DNA of 9,507 bases from Pseudomonadota bacterium. Lineage in GTDB: Bacteria > Pseudomonadota > Alphaproteobacteria > Sphingomonadales > Sphingomonadaceae. Of the stretch, positions 5,315 to 9,507 are shown one piece after another. Below the pieces are notes generated by a model. The model was not told the origin of the DNA, searched no databases, and saw only the letters and a program-made list of their open reading frames with translations. The stretch is taken from contig JARXKR010000083.1 in NCBI GenBank assembly GCA_030271565.1, positions 1 through 9,507 on the forward strand, in the 5' to 3' direction. The position numbers and the translations under genes were made by a program. Every line of letters starts with the position of its first letter. The stretch's first letter is position 1.

Positions 5315-6331
5315 TCAATAACGCCGGGCAACCGCAAATTCGGCCGCCTCGACCATCGCGCTGCGCGCTTCGCTGGACGGGAATCCGGTGATCGCGTCGA
5401 TCGCGCGCTGGGCGAAGTGGCGCGCGCGATCGCGGGTGGCGCTGACCGCGTCGTGCGCGTTGATCAGGCTGACCGCGCGGGCCAGGTCCCCGTTCGAATT
5501 GCGATGACCGAGGATCGCATCGCGCCAGAACGCGCGTTCGGCTGCGTCGCCGCGCGCGTAAGCGAGGATCACCGGCAGGGTCATCTTGCCCTCGCGGAAA
5601 TCGTCGCCCTTGCCCTTGCCCATCTCGCCCGCGTCCGAATCGTAATCGATTGCATCGTCGACCAGCTGGAAGGCAATGCCGAGGTTGCGGCCATAGTCTT
5701 CGAGCGCGCGTTCATCCGCTTCGCCGCGTTCAGCGACCACCGCGGCGATGCGGGTGGCAGCGGCGAACAGCGCAGCGGTCTTGGCGCCGATGATCCCGAG
5801 GTAGCGCTCCTCGCTGGTTTCGATCTGGCGCTGGGCGGAGAGCTGATCGACCTCGCCTTCGGAAATCACCGAGCTGGCGTGCGACAGGATTTTGAGCACC
5901 TTGAGGCTGCCGTCCTCGACCATCAGTTCAAAGCTGCGGGTAAACAGGAAATCGCCGACCAGCACAGTCGCGGGATTGCCGAAGATCAGATTGGCGGCGG
6001 CTTTGCCCCGGCGCAGTTCGCTGCCATCGACCACATCGTCGTGCAGCAGGGTCGCGGTGTGGATGAATTCGACCGCAGCGGCGAGCTTGTGGTGGCGTGT
6101 TCCTTGATATTCGCACAGCGCCGCGCCGGCGAGCGTCAGCATCGGGCGCATCCGCTTGCCCCCGCCGGCAATCAGGTGCCCGGCGAGCGTCGGAATCAGC
6201 GGGATTTCGCTCTGCATCCGGTCGAGGATCACTGCGTTGACCGCGTTCATCCCCGCCGCTGTCAGCGCCATGATCGGGCCGAGCGAAGGTTCGCTGGTGC
6301 GCGGTTTGAGAGGGATGACGTCAGCGCTCAT
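5315..6331 (-). CDS. ispB: Long-chain polyprenyl diphosphate synthase (octaprenyl/decaprenyl type)
   Basis: The 338-residue protein is an all-helical trans-prenyltransferase that elongates farnesyl or geranylgeranyl diphosphate with isopentenyl diphosphate to make the ubiquinone side chain. Visible motifs are GGGKRMRP (56-63, diphosphate binding), first Asp-rich motif LLHDDVVD (95-102), GDFLFTRSF (126-134), the conserved GAKTAALFA (182-190), and second Asp-rich motif FQLVDDAIDYDSD (221-233) followed by KGKGDDFREGKMTLP (239-253). The fifth residue before the first Asp motif is Ala93, small enough to allow a long chain; FIHTATLLHDDVVD is the same as in E. coli IspB. Sphingomonads normally contain ubiquinone-10, so decaprenyl diphosphate is the likely product. 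The start is the ATG at 6331 (MSADVIPLKP, typical for the family); upstream frame extends to a TTG at 6397 without support. The Shine-Dalgarno sequence is weak. The gene is divergent from the chorismate mutase gene. Confidence 0.92.
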   Translation of the reverse strand: MSADVIPLKPRTSEPSLGPIMALTAAGMNAVNAVILDRMQSEIPLIPTLAGHLIAGGGKRMRPMLTLAGAALCEYQGTRHHKLAAAVEFIHTATLLHDDVVDGSELRRGKAAANLIFGNPATVLVGDFLFTRSFELMVEDGSLKVLKILSHASSVISEGEVDQLSAQRQIETSEERYLGIIGAKTAALFAAATRIAAVVAERGEADERALEDYGRNLGIAFQLVDDAIDYDSDAGEMGKGKGDDFREGKMTLPVILAYARGDAAERAFWRDAILGHRNSNGDLARAVSLINAHDAVSATRDRARHFAQRAIDAITGFPSSEARSAMVEAAEFAVARRY

Positions 6332-6420
6332 GGTTTTGCCGCATAACCACCGCGCGGATGCGGGTGCAAGTGCAAAGCGGGTAATGGCATTGCGCAAAAT
6401 GTCATGCTAACCGACCGATC
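6332..6420. promoter_or_regulatory. Divergent promoter region, polyprenyl synthase / chorismate mutase
   Basis: These 89 bases separate two divergent starts and must hold both promoters. For the synthase one weak candidate on the minus strand is TTGCAC (6369-6364), an 18-base spacer and TATGCG (6345-6340), which would start transcription close to the ATG. TTGCGC occurs at 6390-6395 on the plus strand, but no convincing -10 follows it. Neither ATG has a good Shine-Dalgarno sequence. Confidence 0.3.
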
Positions 6421-6726
6421 ATGTCTTCAACCGCGCCCGAGCCTGAAACCGATGAAACCCTCGCCGGGTTCCGCGCCAGCATCGACAATATCGATGCCGC
6501 GTTGATCCACATTCTTGCCGAGCGGTTCCGCATCACCAAAGCGGTCGGGACCTACAAGGCACTTAACGCGCTGCCGCCCTCGGACCCGGGCCGCGAAGAG
6601 CGCCAGATCGCCCGGCTGCGCAAACTGGCGGAAGAGGCCCAGCTCGATCCGGAGTTCTCGGAGAAGTTCCTGCGCTTCATCATCGATGAAGTGATCCGGC
6701 ATCACGTTCAGGCGGCTGGACACTAG
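6421..6726 (+). CDS. Chorismate mutase, AroQ (type II) fold
   Basis: This encodes a 101-residue all-helical protein predicted to convert chorismate to prephenate, the first committed step to phenylalanine and tyrosine. By analogy with the E. coli P-protein mutase domain, the active-site residues are R18 (GFRASID), R35 (LAERFRITK), K46 (VGTYK), D55, R58 and E59 (SDPGREE). The E. coli Gln88 equivalent falls in the IIDEVIRHHVQ region (87-97), where the exact counterpart is unclear. It is a stand-alone mutase without a fused prephenate dehydratase, dehydrogenase or DAHP synthase domain. The ATG at 6421 is the only Met in the frame and no alternative GTG/TTG lies upstream before an in-frame stop at 6382, so the start is firm although no Shine-Dalgarno sequence precedes it. 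It converges on the RcnB-like gene. An isochorismate-pyruvate lyase of the same fold is less likely given the alphaproteobacterial family pattern. Confidence 0.88.
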   Translation: MSSTAPEPETDETLAGFRASIDNIDAALIHILAERFRITKAVGTYKALNALPPSDPGREERQIARLRKLAEEAQLDPEFSEKFLRFIIDEVIRHHVQAAGH

Positions 6727-6759
6727 CGCCCCTCCCCCCGACCAGCGGAGAGAGGGACG
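6727..6759. terminator. Imperfect hairpin between convergent genes, possible bidirectional terminator
   Basis: Immediately after the mutase TAG, bases 6730-6739 (CCCTCCCCCC) pair with 6747-6756 (GGAGAGAGGG) with two C-A mismatches around the 7-base loop GACCAGC, and 6727-6728 pair with 6758-6759. It lies between two convergent stops (6726 and 6778). On the minus strand it is preceded by CTTTTCG and not followed by a U-run, so intrinsic termination is weakly supported. Confidence 0.4.
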
Positions 6760-6777
6760 AAAAGTCAGCAATGGGTC

Positions 6778-7323
6778 TTAGCGACCGCGGCTGCCGATGA
6801 TCAAACCAATCACGCCGCCTGCGATCGCGGCCATGATGACGTCGCCGTTGTTATCGCGAAAGTAGCGATATCCCTGGCGCGGCGCAGGCAGACCGTAGGA
6901 ACCGTAATCGCTCACCATGTATGAGCGGTTCTGGTAATAGGGATAGCGCTGCCCGGTACGCCACTGGCCATCATAGCCATTGTAACCGTAATTGCTGCCG
7001 TAATACTGCCAGTCGCGACCGCGCTGATCGCGCCACTGGTGACGCGCGTGCTTAACTTTGTAATGACCGTACGCATTACCGCGGTGTTCGTTGCGGCCGT
7101 ATTCACCACGATGATCGTCGTTGTCGTATTGGTCGCGCCGATCATCGCTGTCATATTGGTCGGGACGTCCGTCGCGATCACGGTCCTGGTTCCATTCCGA
7201 GCGGTCCGAGCGTCCGTCGCGGTCGCTGTCGCGCCACTGGCTTTGCGCCTGCGCCGGAATTGCGGAGGCGACAGTGCCTAACGCCGTCAAAGCGGCGACA
7301 GTCGTGGTGAGAAATTTGTTCAT
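6778..7323 (-). CDS. Exported RcnB-like protein with Asp-rich repeats
   Basis: This is a 181-residue predicted periplasmic or envelope protein. Residues 1-26 form a signal peptide (MNKFL, hydrophobic core, AQA before the cut). Residues 30-72 are very rich in Asp and Arg, with two DxDxDGxxD units 15 residues apart (32-40 and 47-55), then two QYDxDD units nine residues apart (56-61, 65-70). Residues 85-130 are rich in Tyr, Gly and Trp. The C-terminus YMVSDYGSYGLPAPRQGYRYFRDNNGDVIM, split at 135-146 and 147-164, is the RcnB-type domain, followed by a hydrophobic Gly-rich tail (165-177, AIAGGVIGLIIG). E. coli RcnB is a periplasmic factor in nickel/cobalt homeostasis; a metal role here is only inferred. 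The start at 7323 has a strong AAGGAG seven bases upstream. It follows a two-component pair on the same strand with a 132-base gap, so it probably has its own promoter. Confidence 0.8.
   Translation of the reverse strand: MNKFLTTTVAALTALGTVASAIPAQAQSQWRDSDRDGRSDRSEWNQDRDRDGRPDQYDSDDRRDQYDNDDHRGEYGRNEHRGNAYGHYKVKHARHQWRDQRGRDWQYYGSNYGYNGYDGQWRTGQRYPYYQNRSYMVSDYGSYGLPAPRQGYRYFRDNNGDVIMAAIAGGVIGLIIGSRGR
7111..7164 (-). repeat. Imperfect 27-base tandem duplication in the RcnB-like gene
   Basis: Bases 7111-7137 and 7138-7164 align at about 20 of 27 positions, sharing TATTGGTCG and ATCnTCG words. They encode the adjacent QYDSDDRRD and QYDNDDHRG segments of the acidic region. This looks like an old codon-preserving internal duplication that lengthened the Asp-rich stretch. 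Confidence 0.55.
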
Positions 7324-7455
7324 GGTACTTCTCCTTGAGGTGCAGCAGGCCTGCGCCTGTGCGCTCCACCAGAGAAACCCATATCTGTGGCAACCGTTGC
7401 GTGAACCTGAAGCAACGCGCCGAAGCGTTGCGATGCTGCGCTAATGCGTTGCAGC
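7324..7455 (-). promoter_or_regulatory. Leader of the RcnB-like gene, with hairpin after the sensor kinase gene
   Basis: The 132 bases hold no gene. Just after the kinase stop, GCAACGC and GCGTTGC (7412-7418 and 7425-7431) form a perfect 7-bp stem with a 6-base loop, reading TTCGGC on the minus strand; it may end the two-component transcript, though no U-run follows. Related GCAACG words recur at 7390-7400 and 7445-7452. The strong AAGGAG of the next gene is at 7331-7336. No confident -35/-10 pair could be assigned. Confidence 0.35.
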
Positions 7456-8826
7456 TCAGACGTTTACGCGCGGCAGGCGGAGTTTCACCAGCAAGCCGCC
7501 AAGGTCTTCACTTTCGGCCAGTTCGACCCCGCCGCCGTAGATCTCCGCGACATCGCGGACAATCGCGAGGCCGAGGCCAGTGCCGGGCTTGCCGGTATCG
7601 AGCCGCGCGCCTCGGTCGAAGATGCGCGTGCGTTCTTCTTCGGGGATTCCGGCGCCGTCGTCCTCGACCCAGATTTCGCACTGTTCCGAACCTGCCACCG
7701 CGTCGATCGTCACGAACACGCTGCCGCCGCCGTATTTGGCCGCGTTCTCGATCATGTTGCCGAGCACTTCGTCGAGGTCTTGCCGTTCGATCGCGACCAT
7801 CGCGGTGCGGCTGCCGTCAAGATCGAACCGCGCGTTCTCGTAAAGCCGGGTCACCGCGCGCAGCACTGCCTCGACGCTCTCGCTGACATTGGCGCGGGCC
7901 TGCCCGGCTGCGCGGCGGCCGACCGCACGCGCGCGGGTCAGGTGGTGATCTACTTGACGGCGCATAACTGCCGCCTCGCGGATCACCGTCTCGGGCAAAT
8001 CCTCGGCATGCGCGGTCGCCGCGTTCATCACCACGGTCAGCGGAGTCTTGAGCGCATGGGCGAGGTTGCCGGCGTGAGTCCGCGCCTCTTCGGCCTGCCG
8101 CTCCGAATGGGCGAGCAATGCATTGAGCTCCTGAACCAGGGGCTGGACCTCAAGCGGCAAGGGTTCGGTCACGCGGTTGGTGCCGGTGCTGCGCATGTGC
8201 TGGATCGAACGGCGGACCTTGCGCAGTGGCCCGAGTCCATACCAGGTCTGCAGCAAAGTCATTACCAGCAGACCCAGCGCCAGCACCGCAAAGCTGCGAT
8301 AGAGGATGCGGCGCACGCGGTTGGTTTGCTCGTCGAGGTTGCTCTTGCGTTCGGCCACGGTGAACCACCACACCGTGGGACTGCCGGGCAAGGTGACCGA
8401 GCGTTCGATCACCCGCAGCGGTTCGGCCGGAAACTGCTTCGAATCGTAGGCGTGCTGGTCCTTGTCGATATGGTCGGTCTGCACCGCGAGCGAGCGATCC
8501 CACAGCGAGCGCGAGGGAAAATCGTCGTGCTCCGCGCCGCGGATCTGCCAATAGAGTCCACTGTTGGGCTCAAGCAGCCGCTGGTCACCTAAGGCGCGGT
8601 TGAAGAACACCTCGCCGTCGGTGCCGACTTCGGCCGAAGCGATCATGCCGTTGAGCAAGTAAGATAATTGGGCGTCGAAATTGCGGGTAATCAACCCGGT
8701 CAGGGTCTGGTCGAGCGCGATCCCGCCGCCGAGCAGCAGGACCACGATCCAGCCCGTTGCGATCAGCATCATCCGGCGCGCGAGCGAGCCGGTGTGCGGG
8801 ATGCTCACAGGCTGCTCTACCGCCAC
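7456..8826 (-). CDS. Sensor histidine kinase, PhoQ-like
   Basis: The predicted inner-membrane kinase has 456 residues. Transmembrane helices lie at about 19-38 and 175-193 and flank a ~135-residue periplasmic sensor region with no motif I recognise. A HAMP-like linker follows (194-245), then the dimerisation/phosphotransfer helix with H257 in NLAHALKTPLTVV (254-266), the N box NMIENAAKYG (357-366), G1 VEDDGAGIP (387-395), an F box at 403 and G2 GTGLGLAI (415-422). The HALKTPL form of the H box is that of PhoQ-type kinases rather than the more common HELRTPL. It should autophosphorylate and phosphorylate the response regulator whose stop lies seven bases upstream; the two genes are surely co-transcribed. 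The start used is GTG at 8826; no good Shine-Dalgarno sequence precedes it, so translation may be coupled to the regulator gene or begin at a nearby codon such as GTG 8808. The signal sensed is unknown. Confidence 0.93.
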   Translation of the reverse strand: MAVEQPVSIPHTGSLARRMMLIATGWIVVLLLGGGIALDQTLTGLITRNFDAQLSYLLNGMIASAEVGTDGEVFFNRALGDQRLLEPNSGLYWQIRGAEHDDFPSRSLWDRSLAVQTDHIDKDQHAYDSKQFPAEPLRVIERSVTLPGSPTVWWFTVAERKSNLDEQTNRVRRILYRSFAVLALGLLVMTLLQTWYGLGPLRKVRRSIQHMRSTGTNRVTEPLPLEVQPLVQELNALLAHSERQAEEARTHAGNLAHALKTPLTVVMNAATAHAEDLPETVIREAAVMRRQVDHHLTRARAVGRRAAGQARANVSESVEAVLRAVTRLYENARFDLDGSRTAMVAIERQDLDEVLGNMIENAAKYGGGSVFVTIDAVAGSEQCEIWVEDDGAGIPEEERTRIFDRGARLDTGKPGTGLGLAIVRDVAEIYGGGVELAESEDLGGLLVKLRLPRVNV

Positions 8827-8833
8827 AATGCGC

Positions 8834-9507
8834 TTAGCCGCGGCCGCCCTCGGCTGGATCGTCGAGGCTGTAGCCCAGCCCGCGGATCGTGGTGATCACG
8901 TCGGCACCCAGTTTCTTGCGAATACGCGTGACGAACACTTCGATGGTGTTCGAATCGCGATCGAAATCCTGATCGTAGATGTGCTCGATCAGTTCGGTCC
9001 GGCTGACCACCTTGCCCTTGTGGTGCAGCAGGTAAGACAGCAATTTGTATTCCTGTGCAGTCAGTTTGACCGGCTCACCCGCGAGCGTCACCCGCCCCGA
9101 ACGGGTATCTAGCCGCACGTCGCCAGCGATCAGTTCGCTGCTGGTATTGCCCGAAGCGCGGCGGATCAACGCGCGCAGACGGGCGATCAGTTCCTCGGTC
9201 TGGAACGGCTTGGCGAGGTAATCGTCAGCCCCGGCATCGAGGCCCGCGACCTTGTCCGACCAGCTATCGCGCGCGGTCAGCACCAGTACCGGGAACTTGC
9301 GGCCTTCCTTGCGCCACATGCCCAGCACAGTCAGCCCGTCGATCTCGGGCAGGCCAAGATCGAGGATCACCGCATCGTATTCTTCGGTCGAGCCCATGAA
9401 ATGCCCGTCCTCGCCATCGACCGACAGATCGACAGCATAGCCGTTGGCTTCGAGCGTGCTTTTCAATTGCTTGCCGAGGGTCGGTTCGTCCTCGACGATC
9501 AGGATAC
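8834..9507 (-). CDS. OmpR/PhoP-family response regulator, 5' end beyond the window
   Basis: The open frame reaches the right edge, and its first visible residues are ILIVEDEPTLGKQL, so only two or three residues are missing. The receiver domain shows the acidic pocket VEDE, the phosphorylatable Asp in VILDLGLPEIDG (visible residue 49), the switch Thr in LTARDS and the Lys in LAKPF. After a short linker comes the winged-helix DNA-binding domain with LTAQEYKLLSYLLHH, VVSRTELIEHIY and the recognition helix NTIEVFVTRIRKKLG, ending in TIRGLGYSL. It is the partner of the adjacent PhoQ-like kinase and is expected to bind direct repeats in target promoters. A TTG at 9466 begins the longest closed frame inside the window, but it is internal to the receiver and not the start. 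The promoter of the pair lies outside the window. Confidence 0.94.
   Translation of the reverse strand, partial: ILIVEDEPTLGKQLKSTLEANGYAVDLSVDGEDGHFMGSTEEYDAVILDLGLPEIDGLTVLGMWRKEGRKFPVLVLTARDSWSDKVAGLDAGADDYLAKPFQTEELIARLRALIRRASGNTSSELIAGDVRLDTRSGRVTLAGEPVKLTAQEYKLLSYLLHHKGKVVSRTELIEHIYDQDFDRDSNTIEVFVTRIRKKLGADVITTIRGLGYSLDDPAEGGRG

Noticed and set aside
5163..5318. 52-residue N-terminal extension of SciP
   Set aside because: This region carries the CtrA box and a hairpin; the conserved family sequence and a Shine-Dalgarno sequence place the start at 5162 or 5159.
5417..6346. 309-residue open frame on the plus strand
   Set aside because: It is antisense to the polyprenyl synthase, whose catalytic motifs are all intact.
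6912..7281. Low-complexity open frames overlapping the RcnB-like gene on both strands
   Set aside because: Their Thr/Val/Ala-rich composition is produced by the repetitive Asp/Arg/Tyr codons of the real gene, which has a signal peptide and a strong Shine-Dalgarno sequence.
7444..8592. 382-residue open frame on the plus strand
   Set aside because: It is antisense to the sensor kinase, whose H, N and G boxes are all present in the opposite frame.

Overview
The window is GC-rich and densely coded. Its gene content fits an alphaproteobacterium, most likely of the Sphingomonadales. The signs are a SciP/DUF1153 cell-cycle regulator with a full CtrA box in front of it, an NDUFS4-like complex I accessory subunit, an HrpB helicase, an RcnB-like exported protein, and copies of a short palindromic repeat (core GACAGGCTCAGCCTGAG) that is familiar from sphingomonad genomes. 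The assignment rests on recognising families by eye; no database search was run.

Layout from left to right. (1) The 3' part of a fatty acid hydroxylase/sterol desaturase-type di-iron enzyme on the + strand. (2) The small SRP (4.5S) RNA gene on the - strand, converging tightly on it, with a readable promoter. (3) A - strand series: aldo/keto reductase -> hrpB -> complex I NDUFS4-like subunit, followed by a long hairpin. (4) sciP on the - strand, apparently its own transcription unit, with a CtrA box upstream and hairpins on both sides. (5) A long-chain polyprenyl diphosphate synthase (- strand), divergent from a small chorismate mutase (+ strand). (6) An exported RcnB-like protein (- strand) downstream of a PhoPQ-type two-component pair on the same strand; the response regulator runs off the right edge.

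How the parts relate. The polyprenyl synthase (quinone side chain), chorismate mutase (chorismate use) and complex I subunit all touch respiratory quinone or aromatic metabolism, but each is a housekeeping gene and their closeness may mean little. The CtrA box before sciP matches the CtrA-SciP circuit known in Caulobacter. The two-component pair and the acidic, Asp-rich exported protein could form an envelope or divalent-cation response module; this is inference from adjacency.

I found no previously undescribed multi-gene system. The points most worth a second look are the CtrA box at sciP, a perfect 27-bp inverted repeat carried in frame inside hrpB, a third copy of the same repeat that supplies hrpB's last codons and stop, a palindrome in the aldo/keto reductase leader, and Asp-rich DxDxDGxxD repeats in the RcnB-like protein. 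No tRNA, rRNA, CRISPR array, prophage or insertion sequence was seen.
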